DNA from: Vibrio harveyi NBRC 15634 = ATCC 14126 = KCTC 12724
GTDB taxonomy: Bacteria > Pseudomonadota > Gammaproteobacteria > Enterobacterales > Vibrionaceae
Assembly (NCBI RefSeq): GCF_001591145.1
Contig: NZ_BCUF01000005.1
Span: forward strand, 100,372-164,371
DNA: 64,000 nucleotides
Reading direction: 5' to 3'
The notes beneath the pieces are model-generated. The model was not told the origin of the DNA. It worked only from the letters and a program-made list of their open reading frames with translations, and searched no databases. Made by a program: the position numbers and the translations under genes. Shown here piece after piece: positions 24,533 to 34,753 of this stretch; within the stretch, counting starts at the first letter, position 1, and each line of letters opens with the position of its first letter.

Positions 24533-25276
24533 TTAATTCATTAAAGCGTCGGTGATTTGGAAACCGTAAATTAGAATCAGACCGATGATGCCAGTTACCA
24601 CGAGGTAATAGAACGTTGGAATGACCGTCTTACGTAGCGTTGCACCTTCGCGTCCTAACAGGCCAACGGTTGCGGATGCAGCAACCACGTTGTGGATAGC
24701 AATCATGTTACCCGCAGCTGCGCCTACCGCTTGTAGAGCCACGACAATGGCACTTGAGATGGTCAGTGTCTGTGCTACTTCGAACTGGAATTGGCTGAAC
24801 ATCATGTTCGACACTGTGTTAGAGCCGGCGATGAATGCACCAAGGGCACCAACGGTAGCACTCAACGCCGGGAATGCTGAGCCAACTAGGTCTGCTGCGA
24901 AGTTTGCCGTGGTTACTGGCATACTTGCGAGATCTGCACCGTTGACACCTGAGTTAATGAAGATGCGAACCATAGGAATGGTGAACACAAGAACAAAACC
25001 TGCACCAATTAACGTCTTACTCGATTCGCCAAACGCTTTACCCAATGATTTCGCACCACCACCTTGTAGAAGAACCGCAAGGAATGCTACGAAGACTAGG
25101 ATGCCACCAGGAAGGTATAGAGGTTGAATCGCTGTGCTGATGCCTGTCTCGCCAAGAATATTACCAAACGAAAGGCTTACGCTCTTAAGTAGACCTTTGA
25201 ACTCAGGGCTAACACGGCTTGCAACAAGGATAATCGCTAGTAGTACGTATGGAGCCCATGCTTTGGTCAGACTCAT
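24533..25276 (-). CDS. lldP: L-lactate permease, C-terminal part (split gene)
   Basis: 247 aa, with five to six hydrophobic segments. It matches the C-terminal half of Lld[34 protein letters not shown] (equivalent to LTGSDTSSNALFAALQ), and [27 protein letters not shown]. The frame opens at an ATG overlapping the stop of the upstream part (ATGA) with no Shine-Dalgarno. Both parts together give about 563 aa, the length of one LldP. It is either a 1-nt frameshift in a single gene or a coupled two-part permease. Confidence 0.8.
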   Translation of the reverse strand: MSLTKAWAPYVLLAIILVASRVSPEFKGLLKSVSLSFGNILGETGISTAIQPLYLPGGILVFVAFLAVLLQGGGAKSLGKAFGESSKTLIGAGFVLVFTIPMVRIFINSGVNGADLASMPVTTANFAADLVGSAFPALSATVGALGAFIAGSNTVSNMMFSQFQFEVAQTLTISSAIVVALQAVGAAAGNMIAIHNVVAASATVGLLGREGATLRKTVIPTFYYLVVTGIIGLILIYGFQITDALMN

Positions 25277-26223
25277 TGGTTTGCCGGGTTGTCATCCAGA
25301 TTGATCTTTAGAGAGCCGAGCCATTCTGCTGGCCATTTATCTTCGCTTTCGAAATCCCATTTTGTTTTTGGAACAAGGAAGCCTTTCTTCGCCGCGGTAA
25401 CCACAATGGCTAGACCCACTAGACCACCAATGAGTGATGGGAACTCTGCACCCAAGAACACGCCTGTAAGTGCGTAAGGAACGGTGAAAGCAACACCAGC
25501 AAATAGTGCAAATGGCAGAATGTCTAGACCTTCGCTCCAGCTCTTGTTTTTACCGAAGAAGCGAGTCAGCATCATTGCCATTAGTACAGGAATTAGCGTG
25601 CCAACGGTCGCGTGAATCATTGCCACACTTGCGGTGATTTGTTGCAGGTAGGCATCCCACGTTGAACCGTGTGCGACAAGTGCTTCACCAATGTTGTGTG
25701 TATCTAGACCTTTATTCACACCCACGATGATTGGTGTACCAACCGCGCCAAATGATACTGGTGTTGATTGGATCATCATGCCCATCAAGACCGCTGCAAG
25801 AGCAGGGAAACCAATCGCAACCAATAGTGGTGCTGCGATGGCTGCAGGTGTACTGAAGCCCGATGCACCCTCAATGAATGAACCAAAACACCAAGCGATG
25901 ATGATGGCTTGCACTCGACGGTCTGCCGAAATATCAGTAAATCCATTGCGGATAGTCGTGATCGCTCCGGTATGTTTTAAAGTGTTGAGCAAGAAGATGG
26001 CACCGAACACGATCCATAGAACAGAGACAGTAATTCCTAACCCTTGGAATACAGAGGCCAGTACGCGAGTAGCTGACATATCCCAAAACATTAGGGCGAT
26101 AGCGACGGTTAGACCGAACGCAACAGGCATAGCTTTTTTAGCAGGCCAGTTGAGACCAACCAATAATATGGCGGCGACAACAATTGGCGAAAACGCCACA
26201 AGGGCAAGTAGGGTTTCACTCAT
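25273..26223 (-). CDS. lldP: L-lactate permease, N-terminal part (split gene)
   Basis: 316 aa. It has the LldP N-terminal half: [51 protein letters not shown] (the family GAFLEGAAGFGAPVAI region), and [14 protein letters not shown]. It ends [13 protein letters not shown], in the cytoplasmic linker where full-length permeases continue. One extra A in the AACCAATGAG sequence would fuse it in frame with the next ORF. GAGGATG precedes ATG 26223. It diverges from a LysR gene. Confidence 0.8.
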   Translation of the reverse strand: MSETLLALVAFSPIVVAAILLVGLNWPAKKAMPVAFGLTVAIALMFWDMSATRVLASVFQGLGITVSVLWIVFGAIFLLNTLKHTGAITTIRNGFTDISADRRVQAIIIAWCFGSFIEGASGFSTPAAIAAPLLVAIGFPALAAVLMGMMIQSTPVSFGAVGTPIIVGVNKGLDTHNIGEALVAHGSTWDAYLQQITASVAMIHATVGTLIPVLMAMMLTRFFGKNKSWSEGLDILPFALFAGVAFTVPYALTGVFLGAEFPSLIGGLVGLAIVVTAAKKGFLVPKTKWDFESEDKWPAEWLGSLKINLDDNPANQ

Positions 26224-26379
26224 TGGTACATCCTCGTACGCTGACTTCTCGAACGGCTTTATGCTGTAGAGATGATTTTTGTTGTAATGGTTTTGTTAAT
26301 TTGGCGTGAATTTACCCCTTTATTTTTTATAGATATAGGGAAATAATGAAATTAATTTATTCCAAAAGTGACATAATCG

Positions 26380-27279
26380 ATGCGTGCAGACGACCTAATC
26401 CTATTCTCTCAGGTAGTAGAAATGGGCAGCTTTAGTAAGGTGGCTGAAGAAAATAACCTTACAAATTCGGTAGTTAGTAAAAGAATTGCTCGATTGGAAG
26501 AAGAAATTGGCGCTCAGCTATTATATCGAACAACGCGTAAATTGACCCTGACCGAAGCGGGAAAGGTTTTGTTACATAGTGCTAAAAATGTGAAGCAAGC
26601 CACTCAGGAGGCTATGGATGCAGTTTCAGGCTTTGGTGAGAATGTCAGTGGTCATATTAAAATGTCGGTGCCGACTATCTCCGGTGATTTGATTCTAGCG
26701 GACGCGGTTGCAGAGTTTTGTAATATGCATCCTGGTTTAACAGTGGATATGTCGCTTGATAACCGCTTTGTCGACTTGGTTGCTGGTGGTTTTGACTTGG
26801 TAATTCGTACCGGCTACTTGGAAGATTCCAGTCTGATTGCGAGGCATATTCTGGACTCTCAATGGGTAGTATGTGCTTCTCCTTCTTACATTGCTAAACA
26901 TGGTAAACCGATCGAACCGATCGATTTAACGACACACAACTGCTTGCAATACGCCTATCAAACCACGGGGGCAACGGATTGGCAGTTCAAAGGCAAAGAT
27001 GGCGATTACATCGTTAGAGTCTCTGGATGTTTATCGACAGATAACGCTACCGCATTACGAAAAGCAGCTTTGGGTGGGCACGGCATTGCCTACGTACCGC
27101 GTTGCTTGGTTTATCATGACATTCGTAGTGGGGAGTTGGTGGATATCTTCCCAGAATTGGTTGGTAAAAAGCTAGGTATCTACGCGGTTTACCCTTTTAC
27201 TCGTCAACCGCCTAACAAAGTGAAGCTTTTAATAGAACACATTCGAGAGCGATATCTCACTATCTCACATTACTTTTAG
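26380..27279 (+). CDS. LysR family regulator, probably of the lactate genes
   Basis: 299 aa. HTH about residues 5-60 (FSQVVEMGSFSKVAEENNLTNSVVSKRIARLEEEIG), effector domain about 90-295. It is of the CrgA/DsdC-like group with RTTRKLTLTEAG. It is divergent from lldP across 156 bp, so it probably controls lactate uptake and use. There is no clear Shine-Dalgarno before ATG 26380. In other bacteria lld operons are usually under GntR-type LldR; here no GntR gene is seen. Confidence 0.8.
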   Translation: MRADDLILFSQVVEMGSFSKVAEENNLTNSVVSKRIARLEEEIGAQLLYRTTRKLTLTEAGKVLLHSAKNVKQATQEAMDAVSGFGENVSGHIKMSVPTISGDLILADAVAEFCNMHPGLTVDMSLDNRFVDLVAGGFDLVIRTGYLEDSSLIARHILDSQWVVCASPSYIAKHGKPIEPIDLTTHNCLQYAYQTTGATDWQFKGKDGDYIVRVSGCLSTDNATALRKAALGGHGIAYVPRCLVYHDIRSGELVDIFPELVGKKLGIYAVYPFTRQPPNKVKLLIEHIRERYLTISHYF

Positions 27280-27416
27280 TCGGTTCATAAATATAAGAAA
27301 TGTTTCAATCTATTGGTTGAAATTCTGTACCTGAACCCTAAGGTAGGTATTGAGAATAAATCTCAATAAAATAATAAAACTAAACACTTAACTTCAAATG
27401 GAGTAACACGGACGTT

Positions 27417-29456
27417 ATGCATTACCCAAAAACTCGTAAAGATTCTGTCGTCGACACTTATTTTGGTCACGACATCGCAGACCCATATCGTTGGCTGGAA
27501 GACGATTTGAGCCAAGAAACCGCAGAGTGGGTTTCAGGACAAAACTCAATCACCTTCGATTACTTAGGTCAGATTCCTTTCCGTCAACAAATTCGTGAAC
27601 TAGTGGCGAACAGTCAGAACTATGAAAAGTATTCTCAACCTTTTGTTCATGGTGACTATACCTACTTCTATAAAAATGACGGTTTGCAGAACCAGAGCGT
27701 TTTATACCGCCGTAAAGGGGATGAAGAAGCGGAAATCTTTCTCGATCCAAACACGTTTTCAGAGGAAGGAACGACATCGCTTGGGGAAGTGAAGTTCTCT
27801 AATGACGACACTCTTGTCGCCTATTCAATTTCTGAGGGTGGTAGTGATTGGCGTAAGATCTTTGTCATTGACGTCGAAACGAAAGAGCAACTTGAGCCTG
27901 AAATCGTAGATGCTAAGTTCACTACGATTTCTTGGCTTGGCAACAAAGGCTTTTATTATGCAAGTTATGACAAACCAAAAGGCAGTGAGCTTTCAGCACG
28001 CACTGAGCAGCACAAGCTTTACTACCATGAGCTAGGCACATCACAATCTGAAGACAAAGTGATCTTTGGTGCATTGGAGTCACAAAAGCACCGTTATGTA
28101 GGGGGAGTGACAACCAAAGATGATCGTTTCTTGATTATCACTGGTGCGGAATCGACATCAGGAAACAGACTGTTTTATGTCGATCTTACTTCAGAAGAGC
28201 AAGCAGTGAGTACGCTTCAAGATACTGTCGAAGGTGACACTTATCTTATCGATAACCAAGATGACACATTGATCTTTTACACCAATTTGGATGCGCCAAA
28301 CGGCAAGGTGGTTGGCTACAACACTCAATCTCAACAATGGACAGAGATCATAGCCGAGCAGGAACAACCACTGGATATCAGCAAAGGTGGTGGTTATTTG
28401 TTTGCCACTTACATGGTTGATGTTCTCTCCAAGGTTCAGCAGTTTACTTATCAGGGGGAGTTGGTACGCGAAGTCACTCTACCCGATCAAGGCACCGTAT
28501 ATGGCTTACAAGGCAAAGCAGAAGACAAGACGCTTTATTATACTTTTACTAACTACGTGACCCCTCCAACCATCTTCTCTTTTGATGTAGAAAGTGGTGG
28601 TTCAGCGCTTTACCAAGAATCAAAAGCGCCGTTTGACCGTCAAGAATACGAATCTCAACAAGTGTTCTATACCTCGAAAGATGGCACGCAAGTACCGATG
28701 ATCATCTCTTACAAAAAAGGCACCAAACTCGATGGTAGCGCACCAACCATGCTTTATGGCTACGGTGGTTTTAATATCAGTTTGACGCCGATGTTCTCGG
28801 GAAATATTGCGAACTGGCTAGAACTGGGCGGCATCTACGCGGTGGCAAACATGCGTGGTGGCGGTGAGTATGGCAAAGCTTGGCACAATGCAGGTACTCA
28901 ACAACAAAAGCAAAATGTGTTTGATGACTTTATTGCCGCGGCGGAATATTTGATTGAGAAGAACTACACCGGTTCAGAGCGTCTTGCGATTCGTGGGGGC
29001 TCAAATGGCGGCTTGTTAGTTGGTGCGTGTATGACTCAACGTCCAGAGTTGTTTAAAGTCGCGATTCCTGCGGTTGGTGTATTGGATATGCTTCGCTACC
29101 ACACCTTTACGTCTGGTGAAGGCTGGAAGTACGACTACGGCACGTCAGAGCAAACTGAGTCTATGTTCAAGTATCTACTCGGTTATTCACCCGTACACAA
29201 CGTGAAAGAGGGCGAGTCGTACCCTGCGACGCTTGTCACGACCGCAGACCACGATGACCGTGTGGTACCTGCACACTCATACAAATTCATCGCAGAGTTG
29301 CAAGACAAGCATCAGGGAGACAATCCAGTATTGATTCGTATTGATGTTAACGCAGGACATGGCGCGGGTATGCCTTTGAGTAAACAAATCGACCTGACCA
29401 CGGATGTTTACGCGTTTGCGTTACATAACATGGGCATTACGGCACTCGATATTTAA
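27417..29456 (+). CDS. Prolyl oligopeptidase (S9A)
   Basis: 679 aa. It cleaves short peptides after proline. A seven-bladed propeller domain (about 75-405) is inserted before the alpha/beta-hydrolase domain. The start MHYPKTRKDSVVDTYFGHDIADPYRWLE is typical. Catalytic residues are visible: Ser in RGGSNGGLLVG, Asp in DHDDRVVPAH, His in NAGHGAGMP. There is no signal peptide, so it is probably cytoplasmic. Only a weak GGA precedes ATG 27417. It is a single gene ending in a strong terminator. Confidence 0.92.
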   Translation: MHYPKTRKDSVVDTYFGHDIADPYRWLEDDLSQETAEWVSGQNSITFDYLGQIPFRQQIRELVANSQNYEKYSQPFVHGDYTYFYKNDGLQNQSVLYRRKGDEEAEIFLDPNTFSEEGTTSLGEVKFSNDDTLVAYSISEGGSDWRKIFVIDVETKEQLEPEIVDAKFTTISWLGNKGFYYASYDKPKGSELSARTEQHKLYYHELGTSQSEDKVIFGALESQKHRYVGGVTTKDDRFLIITGAESTSGNRLFYVDLTSEEQAVSTLQDTVEGDTYLIDNQDDTLIFYTNLDAPNGKVVGYNTQSQQWTEIIAEQEQPLDISKGGGYLFATYMVDVLSKVQQFTYQGELVREVTLPDQGTVYGLQGKAEDKTLYYTFTNYVTPPTIFSFDVESGGSALYQESKAPFDRQEYESQQVFYTSKDGTQVPMIISYKKGTKLDGSAPTMLYGYGGFNISLTPMFSGNIANWLELGGIYAVANMRGGGEYGKAWHNAGTQQQKQNVFDDFIAAAEYLIEKNYTGSERLAIRGGSNGGLLVGACMTQRPELFKVAIPAVGVLDMLRYHTFTSGEGWKYDYGTSEQTESMFKYLLGYSPVHNVKEGESYPATLVTTADHDDRVVPAHSYKFIAELQDKHQGDNPVLIRIDVNAGHGAGMPLSKQIDLTTDVYAFALHNMGITALDI

Positions 29457-29468
29457 AGGCTAACGACC

Positions 29469-29498
29469 TGACGCTAAGTTGTTTTCCTTGGCGTCAGA
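29469..29498. repeat. Hairpin containing a repeat-derived 15-mer
   Basis: CTGACGC and GCGTCAG arms enclose AAGTTGTTTTCCTTG, a 15-mer also present inside the MITE-like repeat at 41257-41535. It may be a remnant of the same family. Confidence 0.35.
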
Positions 29499-29541
29499 GG
29501 CTAGCAGCCAGTCAGGTGCGAGATACCATCTGAAACACAAT

Positions 29542-29576
29542 AAAAAATGCCGCGAAATCATTCGCGGCATTTTTCA
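29542..29576. terminator. Bidirectional terminator
   Basis: AAAAAATGCCGCGAA-ATCA-TTCGCGGCATTTTT hairpin after the prolyl oligopeptidase gene. The remaining 160 bp to the ABC gene show nothing clear. Confidence 0.85.
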
Positions 29577-29737
29577 TGGTTGGGGGAACTCAATTTGATA
29601 GTTAGGGTGACTAAGCCTAACTTTGAACCAACCAGTCTCGGCGGCCAAACCGAATGGCAGCTATACCATTTTCGTAGTTATGGCGAAAATCTCACCATAC
29701 TTTAATCCTAGTGTATGAATATGAAACTGTGACTAAT

Positions 29738-31369
29738 CTAAGCAGCATCATGTTGATTTTCATTGTTTTCAAGATCAAATGAGGCATCAATCAGCTTTCT
29801 AGTGTAATCACTTTTCGGGTTATGGAAGATCTCCTCCGCAGTCCCTTGCTCCATTACCTCACCCTTTTGCATGACCAATACACGATCAGAGAGTGCTTTA
29901 ACGACAGAAAGGTCATGGCTGATAAAGAGGTAGCCAATATTGTGCTTTTTCTGCAGATCTTTTAGCAAATCAATGACGGTTAACTGAACAGAGCGGTCGA
30001 GAGCTGAGGTTGGCTCATCAAGCAAAATGAAAGAAGGCTCAAGAATCAACGCGCGCGCAATCGCAATACGTTGACGCTGACCGCCAGAAAACTCGTGTGG
30101 GTAACGGTTAATAGATGCTGGATCTAGACGCACTTCACGCAGCACATCACGCGCCTTTTGCATTCGTTCCGCTTTGTTCATTTGAGGTTGATGAACGGTT
30201 AGTCCTTCAGTAATGATTTCGCCAACGGTCATACGAGGCGAAAGCGAACCGTATGGGTCTTGGAAAACCATCTGCACGTCTTTCTTCAGCGCAAAGCGTT
30301 CTTTGTCCGTCAGAAGCGCTAGGTCTTGCCCTTTGAACTGAATTTTACCCGTTGACGGCAGTAAGCCAATCAATGCACGACCAAGGGTCGATTTGCCGGA
30401 GCCTGACTCGCCAACGATACCTAGGGTCTCTCCTTGTTTTAACGCTAAGGAGATGCCTTTCACGGCTTCAAAGTATTCATTTTTACTCGCAATGAAGTGA
30501 GGTTTAACAAGAAACTTAACGCGGATGTCATCGGCTTTTAGCAGTTCAGTCGCATCTTCTTCAATTGGGTCTTTGCTGCCTTTTGGAATCGAATTAATCA
30601 ACATCTTAGTGTAATCATGTTGCGGGTCTGAGAAGAGCGCTTCAGTGATGCCCTCTTCGACGACTTCACCTTTACACATGACTAATACTCGGTCTGCAAA
30701 GTGCTTCACAACGCCTAAGTCATGAGTGATAAATAGGATCGCCATGCCCATTTTGGCTTGAATCTCTTTAATCAGATAAAGCACTTCTGCTTGGACGGTG
30801 ACATCGAGCGCAGTGGTTGGCTCATCAGCAATCAGGATATCTGGTTCGTTGATCAATGCCATGGCAATCATTATGCGCTGCAACTGACCACCTGAAAATT
30901 CGTGCGGGTACTTATCATAAGCTTGTTGAGGATTTGGTAGATGCACCAAATCGAACAGTTCAAGTACTTTTGCTTTGGCTTGTTTTTTACTTACAGGACG
31001 ATGACACATAATGGCTTCTGCCACTTGAATACCAACGCGCATGTAAGGATTGAGTGAGGTCATCGGCTCTTGGAAGATCATGCCAATACGATCGCCGCGG
31101 ATACTCTGCATCTGACGTTCGGTTTTATCTAGTATGGACTCGCCTTCGAAGAAGATAGAAGAATCTGAGTGCAAAATGGCATTGTCTGGCAGCAGTTTCA
31201 TCAACGCATTGGTTGATACTGATTTTCCTGAGCCGGATTCGCCTACGATAGACAGTGTTTCACCAGCTTTGAGATCAAAGCTCACCTTCTTTACTGCATC
31301 GACGATACCATCGTTTGTCGTAAAACTGACAGATAGGTTACTCACCGAAAGAATGGTTTGTGTGGACAT
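29738..31369 (-). CDS. Peptide ABC transporter, fused double ATP-binding protein (YejF-type)
   Basis: 543 aa, two complete nucleotide-binding domains in tandem. Each has Walker A (GESGSGKS), signature (EFSGGQLQRIMIA; EFSGGQRQRIAIA) and Walker B (ILIADEPTTALD; FILLDEPTSALD), and each ends in an oligopeptide-type C-terminal motif. It is of the YejF/GsiA type that energises di- or oligopeptide or microcin C-like importers. No permease or binding-protein gene is adjacent, so its partners are encoded elsewhere. ATG 31369 has AAGGAA 6 nt upstream. Confidence 0.88.
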   Translation of the reverse strand: MSTQTILSVSNLSVSFTTNDGIVDAVKKVSFDLKAGETLSIVGESGSGKSVSTNALMKLLPDNAILHSDSSIFFEGESILDKTERQMQSIRGDRIGMIFQEPMTSLNPYMRVGIQVAEAIMCHRPVSKKQAKAKVLELFDLVHLPNPQQAYDKYPHEFSGGQLQRIMIAMALINEPDILIADEPTTALDVTVQAEVLYLIKEIQAKMGMAILFITHDLGVVKHFADRVLVMCKGEVVEEGITEALFSDPQHDYTKMLINSIPKGSKDPIEEDATELLKADDIRVKFLVKPHFIASKNEYFEAVKGISLALKQGETLGIVGESGSGKSTLGRALIGLLPSTGKIQFKGQDLALLTDKERFALKKDVQMVFQDPYGSLSPRMTVGEIITEGLTVHQPQMNKAERMQKARDVLREVRLDPASINRYPHEFSGGQRQRIAIARALILEPSFILLDEPTSALDRSVQLTVIDLLKDLQKKHNIGYLFISHDLSVVKALSDRVLVMQKGEVMEQGTAEEIFHNPKSDYTRKLIDASFDLENNENQHDAA

Positions 31370-31470
31370 CACGTTTCCTTGTGTATCGAGTTGTTATTAC
31401 TTTTATGCTCTCGCCTTGCCGTGGCAAATTCCTATGCCTTATCGCTCAAATGATCAATCATCTTGAACGA

Positions 31471-31968
31471 TCAATTATATAGCTGAGTCGCTCCGGTTTC
31501 TGCAGAACTCATGGTTTGTAAATACAAGAACTGCTCATGAGCACGAGTGACATGATCGAGTTCTATCATCCACTCTGCATTTCTCTGAGCAGAGCAAAAC
31601 GCTGCCATATGAGCCAACAAATCTTCACTGTGTTTGCTGAGCATCTGGCTCACTCGACCAATTAAATCGTGGGTTTCTAGCTGTAAAAACTGGAGTAGCG
31701 CATAAGATTGATTAAGAGCCGAGAACGCCTCTTGCTGCATTCCGAGTTTGTTTAGGATTTCAGATTGCGCCACGCTGGCATCGCGTAAACCACTCACTAA
31801 ACATACGAACTGGCATGGCTTAGTTTGTTCATTTTCAAGAGCGGAGTGAATGTGATTTGGCAAATGGTTGAGCACATCTTCGTACAGACGATGGGCTTCA
31901 GGCCAGTGACCTTGCTCCATCAATTGCTCTGCTTTCAAGTAGCGCATCCAGCATTGCTCAATATTCAT
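31471..31968 (-). CDS. Hypothetical TPR-like protein
   Basis: 165 aa. Helical and rich in Leu/Gln/His. The segment YLKAEQLMEQGHWPEAHRLYEDVLNHLP resembles a single tetratricopeptide unit, and a second weaker unit may be NKLGMQQEAFSALNQSYALL. No signal or membrane segment. I chose ATG 31968 with GGAG 6 nt upstream. It is divergent from the Lon-like gene across about 200 bp. Function unknown. Confidence 0.65.
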   Translation of the reverse strand: MNIEQCWMRYLKAEQLMEQGHWPEAHRLYEDVLNHLPNHIHSALENEQTKPCQFVCLVSGLRDASVAQSEILNKLGMQQEAFSALNQSYALLQFLQLETHDLIGRVSQMLSKHSEDLLAHMAAFCSAQRNAEWMIELDHVTRAHEQFLYLQTMSSAETGATQLYN

Positions 31969-32165
31969 CTTCGTCTCCACAAAATTCGATTTGGATAGAT
32001 ATTAAATGAAATTAATTATCAATTGCAAGTGCGACTTATTAGCATTTTAAACTTAGAACAGCTGCTCGTAAAATGTGCAAACGAACCGGGGTGGAAGATA
32101 AATCACTTAAATTTAAACAAATAATCTCTACACTGAGGTAAAGACAATAAGAAAAGGAGGCAAGT

Positions 32166-34526
32166 ATGGCAGTACAAAGATTGGAAGCTAAACAGCTGTA
32201 TTCTGTAGCTGAGTTAGAGAATATGCCATGTAAGTCGACCAAGGAATTACCTCCGATTGACGAAATTGTTGGACAAGAGCGCGCACAAAAAGCGGTTGAG
32301 TTTGCTATGTCAATCAAGGAGAAAGGGTACAACATCTACGCCATAGGTCAGAATGGTCTAGGTAAGCGCACGATGATCCTGCGCTATTTAAACCGTCATC
32401 AACATGATGCTGCGGCACTGTTTGATTGGTGTTACGTTGCAAACTTTGAAGATACGCGTATACCGAAAGTGCTTAAGCTGCCTTGTGGCATTGGTAATAA
32501 GCTGAAAGTGGATATTGAAAAGCTGATGGGCAAATTGCTTAACGCATTGCCACTCGCCTTCGATAACGAGATGTATTATAGCCGTGCCGATCGCCTAAAA
32601 AACCAATTGGCGAATAAGCAGCAATCAGAGTTAGACAGTATCAGTAAAGAAGCCAAAGAGAAGGGCATTAGTCTAACGATTACGGCACAAGGCGATTACC
32701 AATTTGTGGCGATGAACGGTGAAGATCTGCACACCGAAGAATCTTTCGATGAGCTAAGTAAGAAAGAACAAGAGTATTTCGGCAGCAGCATTGATGAATT
32801 GGAAATCAGCCTGCGCAACATGGTTCGCGAGTTGACCGAGTGGGAAGACACGTTCAGCGAGAAGATTAAAAAGCTCAACGATGACGTGACTCTGGATGTG
32901 ATCACCCATTTCATTAAGCAATTGAAATTGGATTATGCAGAGTACCCAGAAATCAAAACGTACCTGACCGATCTGCAAAAAGACATTGTTGAAAATGCAG
33001 AGATCTTCTTGGAGCAGAGTGGAGAGCAAGGTGAGATTGCAACAGCATCTTTAGATAAGAAGCTCCCACGCCGCTACAAAGTAAACGTGTTGGTGAGTCG
33101 TAAAGATTGTGAATTCCCTATTGTGGTGGAAGAAAACCCAAACTATCACTCACTGTTTGGCTCAATTGAAACGGCGACGTTCAAAGGTACCGTGTTCACG
33201 GACTTTTCTTTGATTCGAGCTGGTAGCTTACACAAAGCGAACGGTGGTGTGCTGCTGATGGATGCACAAAAGGTGCTGGAGCAACCTTATGTGTGGGATG
33301 GGTTGAAGCGCGCATTGCGTTCTCGCCAATTGAGCTTCACTTCGCTAGAGAAAGAGGTGACGTTGACTGGGGCGGTTTCGCTCGATCCTGAACCGATTCC
33401 ATTGGATATCAAGATCATCTTGTTTGGTGATTACCGCACTTACCAATTGCTACAGCACTACGATCCAGAATTTGGTGAACTATTCCGTGTTACAGCTGAT
33501 TTCGAAGATGAGATGAAGCGTACACCGGATTCAGAACTACAATATGCACGCTTTATTTCAAGCGTGGTGAATGACAATAATATGCTGCATTGCGATAAGA
33601 AAGCCATCGCACGCATCATTGAATACAGCTCTCGTTTGTCTGGTGACCAGACGAAGATTTCACTGCACTCTGCCAACATTGCAAACCTATTACGTGAGTC
33701 TAACTACGTGGCTCGCCAAGCGAACTCCAATATGATTCGTATCGGGCACGTAGAAGAGGCGCTGAGTAATCAGGAAATGCGAGTGAGTCGTTTGCAAGAC
33801 AGCGTGATGGAAACCTTTGTCAACGGCACGACTTTGATCCATACCGAAGGTTCTGCGGTTGGGCAGGTAAATGCATTGTCAGTGCTGAGCACCAGCGATC
33901 ACATGTTCGGTGCACCTAACCGAATTACAGCGACTACTTGTTATGGTGATGGCGACGTGATTGATATCGAGCGAAGCGTTGATCTTGGCGGCAGCATTCA
34001 CTCGAAAGGTGTGATGATTCTGTCGGCTTATCTATCGTCTGTATTTGGTAAGACGGCACGTGTTCCACTGACAACCACGATTACTTTCGAGCAATCATAT
34101 GGTGGTGTTGACGGTGACAGTGCGAGTATGGCGGAGTTCTGTGCGGTAGTATCGGCATTCTCGAAGCAGCCAAACCGTCAGGACATTGCTATCACAGGTT
34201 CGATGAACCAATTTGGTGAAGCACAGCCTATCGGTGGGGTAAATGAGAAGATCGAAGGTTTCTACGATGTGTGCGAAATTAAAGGTCGTCACGATGGACA
34301 AGGGGTGATTATTCCGCGCTCAAACGTACATAACCTGATGCTTCGTTCTGACATTGTTAAAGCGGTAGAGAAAGGGGACTTCCATATCTGGGCAATCGAC
34401 CATGTTACTGAGGCTGTTGAGCTGTTCACTGGCAAAGCGGCGGGCGAAGCAACAGATGAAGGCACATACCCAATCGATACTATTTTTGGTTTGGCACAAG
34501 CTAAGCTCAATGCGTTGAGAAAATAG
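32166..34526 (+). CDS. Lon-like AAA+ protease (LonB/YcbZ-type)
   Basis: 786 aa. An N-terminal helical/AAA+ region begins EIVGQERAQKAVEFAM. Its Walker A is GQNGLGKRT (61-69), with Arg where Thr/Ser normally follows GK. A long helical insert (about 130-290) and the second AAA+ part (SLHKANGGVLLMDAQKVL, Walker B-like) follow. The C-terminal Lon protease domain has catalytic Ser in GVDGDSASMAE and Lys in GGVNEKIEGF. It differs from housekeeping Lon by lacking the LAN domain. AAAAGGAGG precedes ATG 32166. Single gene; substrates unknown. Confidence 0.88.
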   Translation: MAVQRLEAKQLYSVAELENMPCKSTKELPPIDEIVGQERAQKAVEFAMSIKEKGYNIYAIGQNGLGKRTMILRYLNRHQHDAAALFDWCYVANFEDTRIPKVLKLPCGIGNKLKVDIEKLMGKLLNALPLAFDNEMYYSRADRLKNQLANKQQSELDSISKEAKEKGISLTITAQGDYQFVAMNGEDLHTEESFDELSKKEQEYFGSSIDELEISLRNMVRELTEWEDTFSEKIKKLNDDVTLDVITHFIKQLKLDYAEYPEIKTYLTDLQKDIVENAEIFLEQSGEQGEIATASLDKKLPRRYKVNVLVSRKDCEFPIVVEENPNYHSLFGSIETATFKGTVFTDFSLIRAGSLHKANGGVLLMDAQKVLEQPYVWDGLKRALRSRQLSFTSLEKEVTLTGAVSLDPEPIPLDIKIILFGDYRTYQLLQHYDPEFGELFRVTADFEDEMKRTPDSELQYARFISSVVNDNNMLHCDKKAIARIIEYSSRLSGDQTKISLHSANIANLLRESNYVARQANSNMIRIGHVEEALSNQEMRVSRLQDSVMETFVNGTTLIHTEGSAVGQVNALSVLSTSDHMFGAPNRITATTCYGDGDVIDIERSVDLGGSIHSKGVMILSAYLSSVFGKTARVPLTTTITFEQSYGGVDGDSASMAEFCAVVSAFSKQPNRQDIAITGSMNQFGEAQPIGGVNEKIEGFYDVCEIKGRHDGQGVIIPRSNVHNLMLRSDIVKAVEKGDFHIWAIDHVTEAVELFTGKAAGEATDEGTYPIDTIFGLAQAKLNALRK

Positions 34527-34566
34527 GCGCTTATTAACATAAAAATTGATAGAAAAGCGTACAAAT

Positions 34567-34634
34567 TTTCATAACTTGTCATAACGACAATATCCCGTCG
34601 CACTTGACGGGATATTGTCGATAAAGTTATGAAA
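34567..34634. repeat. Long perfect hairpin between Lon-like and chemoreceptor genes
   Basis: CGACAATATCCCGTC (34585-34599), a 6-nt loop and GACGGGATATTGTCG (34606-34620) form a perfect 15-bp stem. Outer arms TTTCATAACTT and AAGTTATGAAA extend the symmetry. There is no T run, so it is not a classical terminator. Confidence 0.6.
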
Positions 34635-34753
34635 TTGATGGCTTTTCGTTCTGGACAAAAGTGTGATCTACCTCTAGTATTTGCCTCCTTGTTTATTCGT
34701 CTGGGAATAATCCCATCGCAAGGAAGCCAACACTCAAATACCTGAGGTTACTC

